Counted from the first letter of the stretch, positions 22,117 through 29,511 are shown. The stretch: 34,321 nt of DNA from a virus (IMGVR_UViG_3300017917_000193:1-34321), one strand, 5' to 3'. Numbers and translations: made by a program. The notes: generated from the sequence alone by a model not told the origin.

Positions 22117-23184
22117 ATGGCAAAACCTTTTGACATTAGCAAGTTCCGTAAGGACATTACAAAAGCAATCGATGGGTTGAGCATCGGTTTCAACGATCCT
22201 ACAGACTGGATCAGTACAGGTAACTATGCACTGAACTATCTTATCAGTGGTGACTTCCATCGAGGTGTGCCACTAGGTAAAGTTACTGTGTTCGCAGGTG
22301 AATCAGGCTCAGGCAAATCATTCATCTGTTCAGGTAACCTAGTTCGTAACGCACAAGAGCAAGGCATTTACGTTGTTCTTATTGACTCTGAGAACGCACT
22401 TGACGAAGCATGGCTACACGCATTAGGTGTTGACACCGATGAAAGCAAGTTACTGAAATTGAACATGGCTATGATCGATGACGTAGCTAAGACTATTTCA
22501 GAATTCATGAAGTCATACAAGGCATTGCCTGAAACAGACAAGCCTAAGGTCTTGTTCATTATTGATTCATTGGGCATGTTATTGACTCCTACTGACGTTA
22601 ATCAGTTTGAAGCAGGTGACATGAAAGGTGACATGGGTCGTAAGCCTAAGGCACTGACTGCACTTGTTCGTAACTGTGTTAACATGTTCGGTAGTCATAA
22701 CGTTGGTCTAGTTGCTACTAACCACACTTATGCATCACAAGACATGTTCGACCCTGATGACAAGATCAGCGGTGGTCAAGGTTTCGTTTATGCTAGCTCC
22801 ATCGTTGTTGCTATGCGTAAGTTGAAGCTGAAGGAAGACGAAGATGGTAACAAAGTATCTGATGTACGCGGCATTCGCAGTGCATGTAAGATCATGAAAA
22901 CTCGTTACGCTAAACCTTTCGAGTCTGTTCAAATCAAGATTCCTTATGAGACAGGTATGAACCCTTACTCTGGTATGCTAGACATGATTGAGAAGGACGA
23001 GCTTGTTAAGAAGGAAGGCAACAGTCTTGTTTACGTAACAGAAGATGGTGAAATCATCAAGAAGTTTCGTAAGGCTTGGGAAGCAAACACAGACGGATGC
23101 CTAGACAAGGTCATGGCTGAATACCAGAAAAAAACATCAAATAAGCTAAGTACAGTAACACCGGAGGAGGAGGTTACTGAATGA
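22117..23184 (+). CDS. uvsX: UvsX, RecA-like recombinase
   Basis: A 355-residue strand-exchange protein of the T4 UvsX/RecA family. Walker A is GESGSGKS (residues 61-68), Walker B is VLFIIDSLGML (about 146-156), and a DNA-binding loop region follows (FEAGDMKGDMGRKPKAL). The substrate is gp32-coated single-stranded DNA, loaded with help from the UvsY-like protein at 23439. No UvsX features are missing. It overlaps the next gene by four bases (ATGA). Confidence 0.95.
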   Translation: MAKPFDISKFRKDITKAIDGLSIGFNDPTDWISTGNYALNYLISGDFHRGVPLGKVTVFAGESGSGKSFICSGNLVRNAQEQGIYVVLIDSENALDEAWLHALGVDTDESKLLKLNMAMIDDVAKTISEFMKSYKALPETDKPKVLFIIDSLGMLLTPTDVNQFEAGDMKGDMGRKPKALTALVRNCVNMFGSHNVGLVATNHTYASQDMFDPDDKISGGQGFVYASSIVVAMRKLKLKEDEDGNKVSDVRGIRSACKIMKTRYAKPFESVQIKIPYETGMNPYSGMLDMIEKDELVKKEGNSLVYVTEDGEIIKKFRKAWEANTDGCLDKVMAEYQKKTSNKLSTVTPEEEVTE

Positions 23185-23438
23185 GCTTAGACTTTGTTGC
23201 GGAGGTATGGGAAGTACTAAATTCCCATATCGATTTCAATGAACGCAGTGATGCGGCAGATTCGTTAGTCAACTTTTTAATCGAAAACAACTACGAGGCA
23301 GATGATATCAAAGATGCTTTCAGAGGCGAGAAAGAAATTTTAAAGGCTCTGAAAAATTACATATTTGAACATGAAGCCGAAGAGGAAGTTTACGAAGATG
23401 AAGATGACTACGATTCTGACGATGACGAATGGAATTAA
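23181..23438 (+). CDS. Acidic small protein between uvsX and uvsY
   Basis: An 85-residue protein with a helical N-terminal part (VAEVWEVLNSHIDFNERSDA) and a highly acidic end (YEDEDDYDSDDDEWN). It is ATGA-coupled to uvsX and abuts the next gene with no gap, so all three recombination-region genes form one unit. It may bind a basic partner in the recombinosome; this is inferred only from charge and position. Confidence 0.6.
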   Translation: MSLDFVAEVWEVLNSHIDFNERSDAADSLVNFLIENNYEADDIKDAFRGEKEILKALKNYIFEHEAEEEVYEDEDDYDSDDDEWN

Positions 23439-23897
23439 ATGAATTGGTACACAAAAGTATCGCAGGATCTTTCTGCGATACCTGATTTCATCACACACTA
23501 CGAAACGGAAATGGCAGAAGCCAAAAAAGAGGTAAAGATTTACGGCAATGTTGAAAAGAACATTGCCGCTTTGCCCGGTATAACTGAACACCGTTTTAAT
23601 CAATTACAGGAGATAGAGGCTGTACTCAACTATCTCAACATTAAACTTCGGCAAATTCGCCGAAAACATTTTCAAAAATATTTAGAAGCGTATAATAGAG
23701 CATTGACTAGCCGTGATGCAGAAAAGTATGTAGACGGCGAATCCGAAGTCATTGATTTTGAGGTTCTAATTAACGAAGTAGCGTTGATGCGAAATCGTTG
23801 GTTGGGTATATTAAAGGGACTCGATGCCAAACAATGGCAGATGGGTCATATTGTTAAACTCCGTACTGCAGGTATGGAAGATATTTCTATAGGTTAA
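23439..23897 (+). CDS. uvsY: UvsY-like recombination mediator
   Basis: A 152-residue, helix-rich protein. Its length is close to T4 UvsY (137), it lies directly downstream of uvsX, and its C-terminus (YWGILLD-like NRWLGILKGLDAKQWQMGHI) resembles the UvsY segment before the end. UvsY loads UvsX onto gp32-coated single-stranded DNA as a hexamer. The N-terminal half is charged and helical (YNRALTSRDAEKYVDGE). There is no ribosome binding site, so translation is coupled. A remote relative of another mediator cannot be excluded. Confidence 0.65.
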   Translation: MNWYTKVSQDLSAIPDFITHYETEMAEAKKEVKIYGNVEKNIAALPGITEHRFNQLQEIEAVLNYLNIKLRQIRRKHFQKYLEAYNRALTSRDAEKYVDGESEVIDFEVLINEVALMRNRWLGILKGLDAKQWQMGHIVKLRTAGMEDISIG

Positions 23898-23899
23898 TC

Positions 23900-24724
23900 A
23901 TGTCAGCACAAATTTACACCCTTTCTAATCTGCCTTCCAGTATCAGTATCTCTGGTGCTACCGGTGCAGTTGGTTCAACTACAATCGGCGGTCAATTGCA
24001 AACACTCTCATTGAGTAATCTTAATTCTAGTGCCGGTTTTAATCTTTTCTCAAACACACAGAATGTAAAGAAGTACGAAGTGATCGAAACTACCGAAGAC
24101 CTATTAGCCCTTAGTTGCACATGGTATCGTATTAGGAATTCCAAAGATACGCTGAGGCCCATGATTACATCACTTGTATCAGAGGATCTATTCCGTCAAG
24201 TAACCCCTGAGGATCGAGTACATGCCGATGAAGTACGTGAGTACTACAGCAAGAAGTTTATGGTCATGGCATTGAAAGAAGAACGCCTCACCCAGTTTAG
24301 ACAAGACTTGAAAGAGTATATCAACGGTGACCCTAAGAAGTTTACCGAAAAGACTATTCCAATGGTCTATCGTCTCCCTGAGTTCCATGCACATGATATT
24401 GAGTTTGATGTTATCAAGCGAGAGTTTGATAAAGAGATTCCGCAATTCAATCAACAAAGCCGTCGTACAAGTGATAAGCCTGTCAGACTGACACCAGTTA
24501 AGTCATTCAAAAAGAACAGCAAGCTCCGTGGTAAGTTTGTTGAATACTGGTTGAAGGACCCCAAGAATCGTGCATATCGATTTGGGTTGAATGCTTCTAA
24601 CCCACTATTAGGCTTGTGGGACAATCAATTCAACTCAGGCGACATGCACTTGACTATCAACTATCAGGTGGCGCGCCGAGACGACCTGCAATTCTTCAAC
24701 ATTGGGTCAGTACTACCTGATTGA
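23900..24724 (+). CDS. Unknown phage protein downstream of uvsY
   Basis: A 274-residue protein. The first 45 residues are Ser/Thr/Gly-rich (SISGATGAVGSTTIGGQLQT) and probably flexible. The rest is charged and compact (YEVIETTEDLLALSCTWYRI, later FVEYWLKDPKNRAYRFGLNA). I recognise no family. It follows uvsY by two bases and ends with a TGA that lies inside the -35 box of the next promoter. Confidence 0.55.
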   Translation: MSAQIYTLSNLPSSISISGATGAVGSTTIGGQLQTLSLSNLNSSAGFNLFSNTQNVKKYEVIETTEDLLALSCTWYRIRNSKDTLRPMITSLVSEDLFRQVTPEDRVHADEVREYYSKKFMVMALKEERLTQFRQDLKEYINGDPKKFTEKTIPMVYRLPEFHAHDIEFDVIKREFDKEIPQFNQQSRRTSDKPVRLTPVKSFKKNSKLRGKFVEYWLKDPKNRAYRFGLNASNPLLGLWDNQFNSGDMHLTINYQVARRDDLQFFNIGSVLPD

Positions 24725-24749
24725 CAATAAATCATTTTGGTAGTACAAT
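24721..24749 (+). promoter_or_regulatory. Early-type promoter, start codon at +1
   Basis: TTGACA 24721-24726 (containing the upstream TGA), 17-bp spacer with TTTTGG, TACAAT 24744-24749. ATG 24756 begins six bases after the -10. There is no dyad. Confidence 0.85.
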
Positions 24750-24755
24750 GCAAAT

Positions 24756-24950
24756 ATGTACTACAAAATGTCAACATACGAACGCATTGCTGAAAAACTA
24801 CTGAAGGGCCAGCCCAAAGCAAAGCCCTTTGGTAAGCTTATCGACGGCAAGTTTCTCACAGGAACCAAGAGCCTACACCGAACCAAACAATCTGTTCGGT
24901 GGCGCCTGTTTTGGCGCCTAAAATTTCAGCGAGTCAAACAAAAAGGTTGA
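24756..24950 (+). CDS. Small basic protein or small RNA
   Basis: A 64-residue, very basic frame (MYYKMSTYERIAEKLLKGQP start; second ATG at 24768). No ribosome binding site exists, and the ATG is at the predicted +1. The RNA would hold three hairpins: AAGGGC with GCCCTT (24804-24829), CACCGAAC with GTTCGGTG (24876-24901), and two GGCGCC copies (24901-24918). Either a leaderless mRNA or a structured small RNA fits. The stop lies inside the next -35 box. Confidence 0.4.
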   Translation: MYYKMSTYERIAEKLLKGQPKAKPFGKLIDGKFLTGTKSLHRTKQSVRWRLFWRLKFQRVKQKG

Positions 24951-24984
24951 CAATAAATCATTTTGGGCATACAATATGTGTATT
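24947..24984 (+). promoter_or_regulatory. Early-type promoter with near-perfect dyad
   Basis: TTGACA 24947-24952, 17-bp spacer with TTTTGGG, TACAAT 24970-24975, AATATGTGTATT at 24973-24984 (one mismatch to the palindrome). Confidence 0.85.
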
Positions 24985-25005
24985 GATTGATTAAAGGAGT
25001 CTGAC

Positions 25006-25245
25006 ATGACTATCAAGCGTTTCAAGCAAACCCAAAAGTTTCGTGTTATTGTTGGTAATGCATGTTTCTATGCTACTGCCAAGCAAATTCGTAACGGTAT
25101 CGGTGACTTTACGAAGTGTAATGCGGCTACTCAAAAAGCATTAGATTCTCTGGAGTACACTCGCTCCTGCGGTGGCGTTCTGTCCAGCACTGTTGGTCAG
25201 TCAGGTACTTGGGAGGGTTTGCAAGTTCAAATTAACGTGGCTTGA
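25006..25245 (+). CDS. Unknown early protein
   Basis: A 79-residue protein with a good ribosome binding site (AAAGGAG). It is basic at the start (MTIKRFKQTQKFRVIVGN) and has three cysteines. No family recognised. A single-gene unit whose TGA lies in the next promoter's -35 box. Confidence 0.6.
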   Translation: MTIKRFKQTQKFRVIVGNACFYATAKQIRNGIGDFTKCNAATQKALDSLEYTRSCGGVLSSTVGQSGTWEGLQVQINVA

Positions 25246-25270
25246 CAATAAATCGTTTTGGGTCTATAAT
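25242..25270 (+). promoter_or_regulatory. Early-type promoter, no dyad
   Basis: TTGACA 25242-25247, 17-bp spacer with TTTTGGG, TATAAT 25265-25270. It contains the upstream stop codon. Confidence 0.85.
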
Positions 25271-25299
25271 AGAGTCTTATTCAGTTGAAAGGGGTCTTT

Positions 25300-25506
25300 A
25301 TGTCTTATGTCGTTTTCAAGCACAATCAAGAATACGGTCCTCGCAAAGGTCTGGAGGGTCCGTTTCACTACCCCAACGGTCAGGTTCTGTACTACGATGT
25401 GAAAGAAGGAATGTACTACGATCCTACTACCGATTTCTACGTTGAACTGGATCAAGTCAACGAACTCCAAAATCAAATTTTCGATCTGCTCCGCAAGAAA
25501 GGTTAA
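25300..25506 (+). CDS. Unknown early protein
   Basis: A 68-residue protein starting MSYVVFKHNQEYGPRKGLEG, preceded by GAAAGGGG. The ATG at 25300 is preferred to the in-frame TTG at 25285 because of spacing. It is rich in Tyr and Asp with a C-terminal helix (NELQNQIFDLLRKKG). No motif recognised. Confidence 0.6.
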   Translation: MSYVVFKHNQEYGPRKGLEGPFHYPNGQVLYYDVKEGMYYDPTTDFYVELDQVNELQNQIFDLLRKKG

Positions 25507-25507
25507 A

Positions 25508-25678
25508 ATGTCTAAAATGTCCGAACTACACATGGAGATCCTGGAAATGCTTGAGAAGGGTGATCGCCCTATCAAGATTGCTACCCTGCTGGACGTCCCG
25601 GTTGAGATTGTATATGATGTCCTTGAACAAGAGGACCAAGTTGAGAACTATAGCCCTTTTGAAACTGTCAACTCCTGA
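25508..25678 (+). CDS. Small helix-turn-helix-like protein
   Basis: A 56-residue product. Residues about 18-40 (DRPIKIATLLDVPVEIVYDV) fit a helix-turn-helix in which IATLLDVP would be the second helix and turn, followed by an acidic tail. It could bind DNA, perhaps the operators of this island, but that is a guess. It starts one base after the preceding stop and is probably coupled to it. Confidence 0.5.
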   Translation: MSKMSELHMEILEMLEKGDRPIKIATLLDVPVEIVYDVLEQEDQVENYSPFETVNS

Positions 25679-25680
25679 GG

Positions 25681-25718
25681 TTGACAATAAATCGTTTTGG
25701 GCATATAATACATGTATT
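25681..25718 (+). promoter_or_regulatory. Early-type promoter with dyad
   Basis: TTGACA 25681-25686, 17-bp spacer with TTTTGGG, TATAAT 25704-25709, AATACATGTATT at 25707-25718. Confidence 0.85.
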
Positions 25719-25741
25719 GAATGACAAAACGGAGTCGCAAA

Positions 25742-25930
25742 ATGCGTAATCAAAAAGTACTCAAATTGGAACAGGCTATCAACACTCTGGAATACGCAAA
25801 AGTCCAGATCAAGGAAGCCCTCGGCGACACCGATTCCTACCAAATGTCTGCTAACGAAATTGATGCCCTGATCGAGGACCTGAATGTGGACATCGAATAC
25901 CTGGCTCAATCTCGCTATCAGCGCGGTTGA
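25742..25930 (+). CDS. Unknown early helical protein
   Basis: A 62-residue, helical, acidic protein starting MRNQKVLKLEQAINTLEYAK. ATG 25742 follows CGGAG at good spacing; an upstream in-frame ATG at 25721 is less likely. The TGA lies in the next -35 box. Confidence 0.55.
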   Translation: MRNQKVLKLEQAINTLEYAKVQIKEALGDTDSYQMSANEIDALIEDLNVDIEYLAQSRYQRG

Positions 25931-25964
25931 CAATAAATCGGTTTGGGTATATAATACTTGTATT
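25927..25964 (+). promoter_or_regulatory. Early-type promoter with dyad
   Basis: TTGACA 25927-25932, 17-bp spacer with TTTGGG, TATAAT 25950-25955, AATACTTGTATT at 25953-25964. It drives the AAA+ gene. Confidence 0.85.
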
Positions 25965-25991
25965 GACAGTTAACTAACGGAGCAAATTTCA

Positions 25992-27023
25992 ATGTCTACG
26001 ATTCGCATTCTTTCTGGTTCTTATCGCAATCAACCCGTCAAAGGTGAGGTGTTCACTTTGGTTCGTGGTTTTCAATCCGGTAAGAAAGGCAACTACGTCA
26101 CTGTGAAGAATGACGGTCAATTCAATATTGACATTGAGGTTGTCAAGGTCAAGGTCGATTCTATGTCTGACATTCAGTTCCTAAATGGTACTGAACCCGT
26201 TGTCGAAGTGCCCACTGCTGAGGCAGAAGTCGTGCAGGCTGAAACTGATGAACAAGCAATGGATCGCATTGCTAGCCGATTCGCTGTCCTTGATGAAATG
26301 GCAGGTGCTTGCATCAAAGGTGACATTCGTGCTATGATTGTGACTGGTCCTGCTGGTATCGGTAAGTCGCACGGTGTGACTACTCAAATGGAAAAGGCTA
26401 GCATGTTTGACAAGCTGGCTGGCAAGCGTCCTCGCTTTGAGATTGTCAAAGGTGCTATCTCTGGTATCGGGCTGTTTGCTACCCTGTACAAGTACTCGGA
26501 CAAGAAAAACGTTCTGGTGTTCGATGACTGCGATGTGTGGGAAGATCAGGATGCTCTGAACGTCCTCAAGGGTGCTCTGGATTCCGGCAAGACCCGTCGT
26601 ATTTCTTGGAACAAGGATTCTCGTCTGTTGCGTGAAGAAGGTGTGCCGAACACTTTTGACTTCAACGGTTCTGTGATTTTCATCACCAACAAAACTTTCG
26701 ATAACAAGAAGGCTAGCAAGATTCAACCTCACTTGGATGCTCTCCAGTCTCGTTGTCACTTTCTTGACCTGACTGTTGACAGTGAGCGTGACAAGATGCT
26801 CCGCATTCGTCAGGTGCATCGTGACAGCCAAGACACTGGTGGTCTGTTCGCCGACTACGATTTCTCCGAGCAACAGGTCGAGGAACTGATGAACTTCATT
26901 TGGGACAATCACAACAAACTGCGTGAAGTGTCTCTGCGTATGTGCCTCAAGATTGCTGACCTCGTCAAGATTTCTAGCAACTGGCGTGAACTGGCTAAGG
27001 CAACTTGCATGAAGGGTGCTTAA
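25992..27023 (+). CDS. AAA+ family ATPase (second in the window)
   Basis: A 343-residue protein. The N-terminal 90 residues look like a small beta-barrel (SGSYRNQPVKGEVFTLVRGF) followed by an acidic linker. The ATPase core has Walker A GPAGIGKS (119-126), Walker B VLVFDDCD (about 174-181) and a sensor-1-like FITNK near 230. It is not a close copy of the MoxR-like protein at 3782. Its role may be replication, remodelling or takeover; the target is unknown. The ribosome binding site is CGGAG. Confidence 0.75.
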   Translation: MSTIRILSGSYRNQPVKGEVFTLVRGFQSGKKGNYVTVKNDGQFNIDIEVVKVKVDSMSDIQFLNGTEPVVEVPTAEAEVVQAETDEQAMDRIASRFAVLDEMAGACIKGDIRAMIVTGPAGIGKSHGVTTQMEKASMFDKLAGKRPRFEIVKGAISGIGLFATLYKYSDKKNVLVFDDCDVWEDQDALNVLKGALDSGKTRRISWNKDSRLLREEGVPNTFDFNGSVIFITNKTFDNKKASKIQPHLDALQSRCHFLDLTVDSERDKMLRIRQVHRDSQDTGGLFADYDFSEQQVEELMNFIWDNHNKLREVSLRMCLKIADLVKISSNWRELAKATCMKGA

Positions 27024-27024
27024 T

Positions 27025-27264
27025 ATGAAAGCGCAACGTGGATACACACTGATTGAGGTGATGGTTGTTGTAGTGTTTATTCTGACAATCGGCTTGATGG
27101 TCATTGGTGCTGTCACTGGTTCTAGTCAAGGCAACACTATTAGCTGGGGCTACAATGGGCTAACCGAAATGCGATGCATTGATGGTTACAAGTTTATCGT
27201 AGGTGAACAAGGTCACGTTCGTCAAGTAATGGATGAGTTTGGCAAAGGTGTGAAGTGTCAATGA
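27025..27264 (+). CDS. Type IV prepilin-like protein
   Basis: A 79-residue protein. After a short basic leader MKAQRG comes YTLIEVMVVVVFILTIGLMV, the class III signal of type IV pilins and pseudopilins. Cleavage would fall after G6, and the invariant glutamate is position +5 of the mature protein. Two cysteines (C51, C78) frame the C-terminal region like the D-region loop of pilins. The head domain is very small. If processed by host PilD it could enter or jam host pili or a type II secretion pseudopilus. It directly follows the AAA+ gene (one-base gap) and overlaps the next gene by four bases. A simple membrane-anchored protein is the alternative. Confidence 0.6.
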   Translation: MKAQRGYTLIEVMVVVVFILTIGLMVIGAVTGSSQGNTISWGYNGLTEMRCIDGYKFIVGEQGHVRQVMDEFGKGVKCQ

Positions 27265-27611
27265 ATTTCTCAACTGCATTTCACTTCACAATGTGGGTAG
27301 TGACAAAATTGCTGAAAACGATTTTTCAACTCCCGATGAAGTTTCATAAAAACTACATGGCAGTCTATCAAGATAGTCGTGGCGCAGGAACATTTGCTTG
27401 GTTCATTGTATCGGCTGTCATTATTGCTATTGCTGGTGCATCTGCATTGGGTATCGGTGACACTGTTAAAGAAAGCGTTGACAACATGGTGTTCACTGTA
27501 TGCGTACTAACTGGAATCTCGTTGTCGTATTACATCACGTGTGTACTTATTGACCAGTACGAACAGTTTCAATCTGAACGTGAAAGAACTTGGAAAACAT
27601 TAAAGGATTGA
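27261..27611 (+). CDS. Two-span membrane protein
   Basis: A 116-residue protein with two hydrophobic segments (about 43-63, AWFIVSAVIIAIAGASALG, and about 75-95) and a charged C-terminal helix (QFQSERERTWKTLKD). The N-terminal 35 residues are amphipathic. It is ATGA-coupled to the prepilin-like gene, so the two membrane proteins may act together. Function unknown. Confidence 0.6.
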   Translation: MNFSTAFHFTMWVVTKLLKTIFQLPMKFHKNYMAVYQDSRGAGTFAWFIVSAVIIAIAGASALGIGDTVKESVDNMVFTVCVLTGISLSYYITCVLIDQYEQFQSERERTWKTLKD

Positions 27612-27612
27612 T

Positions 27613-28410
27613 ATGAGTATCATTCAAGCATACAAATCTGATGCCGATGGCAAGATTTTCGAAGATAAAAAGAAGTACCAGGCACATTTGCGTAAGTTGG
27701 CTACTGCCCGCCGTGCTGAAAAGAAAGTTGAGCAGATGGAAGCCGAGCGTGAACTGTTCCTAGAAAAGATGGGACAAGTCAAGTCTATTGACGAACTGAA
27801 CCAGTTTATCAAAGACAATTGGAAGTGGTTCTGGGCCAATGGAGCACAGCATGACTTTTACAAATGGAGTAGCAACAAAGGCAAAGCCGCAGACTTCCAC
27901 GAGTACCATGAGGTCACTATTAGTGATGTGTTCTTTAAAGAAGACCTGTCTAACAGTCACTCTAGTCCTCGCAAAGGTGTTCAAAACTTTGATACCCGTG
28001 CTGACTACAACAAAGGTAAGCCTACTGGTTACCCCGGCTGGCAAGGTCGAATCAACATCAAAGTCAAGCCTCCAATGTCAAAGCACAAGAAAGACCCATA
28101 CATGCATGATGGTTGGGGTAGTTCTTACTTTAATGACACTACTATCAACACTGGTTCAGGTGGTGGTGGCGGTGGTAAAGACTTCAAGAGCTACAGCTAC
28201 GATGTTAAACTGTTTGCCGCAGACTTCCCTGCAATGTACGAAGCATTACGTAAGGATCAATGGATTCAAAACGAGAACAATGAACGAATGTATGTTTGGC
28301 GTCAACTCGGTGGTAAGGGGTTGACTCAAAGTGTCACTGAGGCAGATATCCCAAGTGATTGGGCACCATCTGACCCACTCAAAGGGGATTATAGTCGAGC
28401 AATTTGGTAA
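27613..28410 (+). CDS. Unknown phage protein
   Basis: A 265-residue protein. The first 60 residues are a charged helix (KKKYQAHLRKLATARRAEKK). The centre has many aromatics and a Gly-rich loop (TGSGGGGGGKDF, about 181-192) separating two domains. The N-terminal YKSDADGKIFEDKKKYQAHL has the spacing of a phage C2H2-like repeat but lacks the cysteines. No function can be named. A terminator follows. Confidence 0.55.
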   Translation: MSIIQAYKSDADGKIFEDKKKYQAHLRKLATARRAEKKVEQMEAERELFLEKMGQVKSIDELNQFIKDNWKWFWANGAQHDFYKWSSNKGKAADFHEYHEVTISDVFFKEDLSNSHSSPRKGVQNFDTRADYNKGKPTGYPGWQGRINIKVKPPMSKHKKDPYMHDGWGSSYFNDTTINTGSGGGGGGKDFKSYSYDVKLFAADFPAMYEALRKDQWIQNENNERMYVWRQLGGKGLTQSVTEADIPSDWAPSDPLKGDYSRAIW

Positions 28411-28426
28411 GTAGTTAATAGACTTT

Positions 28427-28450
28427 AGGGGACTTCGGTCCCCTTTTTTT
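28427..28450 (+). terminator. Intrinsic terminator
   Basis: GGGGAC pairs with GTCCCC around a TTCG loop, followed by a long T-tract. It ends the second early island. Confidence 0.92.
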
Positions 28451-28460
28451 GCCTGTTAAG

Positions 28461-28489
28461 TTGCTTATTTGATACAGATTAGTTATACT
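28461..28489 (+). promoter_or_regulatory. Sigma70-like promoter before the HARP-like gene
   Basis: TTGCTT, 17-bp spacer, TATACT; positions are good to about one base. ATG 28498 follows eight bases after the -10, with no Shine-Dalgarno sequence. The palindrome CTGTACAG overlaps the -10 (28488-28495) and recurs at 28505-28512. Confidence 0.6.
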
Positions 28490-28497
28490 GTACAGCT

Positions 28498-29511
28498 ATG
28501 ATTCCTGTACAGACAAAAGAACACCTTATCTATTTCATGCAAACTGGCATGATGCGGCTTAGTAAGTATGACCTTAGATTCGTACAAAATTTACAGACCA
28601 TTAGCCTACAGAAAAACAATCTAACCACAAACCAAGTTGCATTGTTTGACAAACTGGTTGACAAGTATCGAAGGCAATTACATAAGCATGGTATAACCAG
28701 TGAGATTCTAGAAGGGCTAACATGGGAGTCAACTATTGTACCAAGTGATCCCAAGTTCACCGAAGCATACGTAACCATTAACGATCATACCATAACATTC
28801 AGAAGCCCATTCAGCAAGAAGTTTGTTGACGCCTTTCACAAAGTGCCCTATAACTCTTTCAAATGGTATAAGGAGAAAAAGGTATACGAAGCACCATACA
28901 GTACTCATGCATTACGTGTGATACTACAGTCAGCGGCAGAGCATTATCCTGTCGTCAATTATTGCCCGGTCACTAGCGAATTGTTAAATAGTACTGTACA
29001 GTACAATGCCAAATACTGGTCTCCCACATTAATCAAATTAGATAACCATTACCTTATTGCTGCCACTAACAGATTTGTGGATGAAGCAATCAAGGATTTG
29101 CCGTTGTCGTCTGATATTGAGTGCCTAGTTAATTTGAGTACACACGGGGTAGCAGTTGATAGTAGCGTTACAAATGGCGATCCGTTGCTTGAGTTTGCAT
29201 CAACTTATGAGGTAAACATTGACTTTGCTGAGGTCGATACCCTAGTAACATATCTCAAAGCAATGAACTGTGATGCCGTATTAGTTACTGGTCAAGCATC
29301 AATGCTAGTACAATACAGAAGAATACTCAAAAGCAAACTAGCAGATAGTGGTATTCATGTTGACGAAAAGAACAACATCGTGTTGGAAGCTAGGCTCAAG
29401 GATTATAGCAGACCAGTTCTAATTAATCTATCGTCAATGGCTGTGCAAGAGTCATCAAAATTTAAGAAAGTTATAAGAATGAAAAATTCATTACCGGTGG
29501 TTGTTAGATGA
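28498..29511 (+). CDS. Protein with HARP-like domain, uvsW neighbour
   Basis: A 337-residue protein. Residues about 95-140 (RSPFSKKFVDAFHKVPYNSF then KWYKEKKVYEAPYS) match the plan of the HARP module of SMARCAL1-type annealing helicases: a helix, F-x-W, a lysine-rich turn and a strand. The rest has no visible ATPase motif. It overlaps uvsW by four bases, so the two products may cooperate in fork remodelling. The start lies close to the predicted +1. The HARP call is by pattern only. Confidence 0.5.
   Translation: MIPVQTKEHLIYFMQTGMMRLSKYDLRFVQNLQTISLQKNNLTTNQVALFDKLVDKYRRQLHKHGITSEILEGLTWESTIVPSDPKFTEAYVTINDHTITFRSPFSKKFVDAFHKVPYNSFKWYKEKKVYEAPYSTHALRVILQSAAEHYPVVNYCPVTSELLNSTVQYNAKYWSPTLIKLDNHYLIAATNRFVDEAIKDLPLSSDIECLVNLSTHGVAVDSSVTNGDPLLEFASTYEVNIDFAEVDTLVTYLKAMNCDAVLVTGQASMLVQYRRILKSKLADSGIHVDEKNNIVLEARLKDYSRPVLINLSSMAVQESSKFKKVIRMKNSLPVVVR

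Noticed and set aside
26181-27116. Long minus-strand open frame opposite the second AAA+ gene
   Set aside because: Antisense shadow of a gene with clear Walker motifs; no start signals and no protein-like features.
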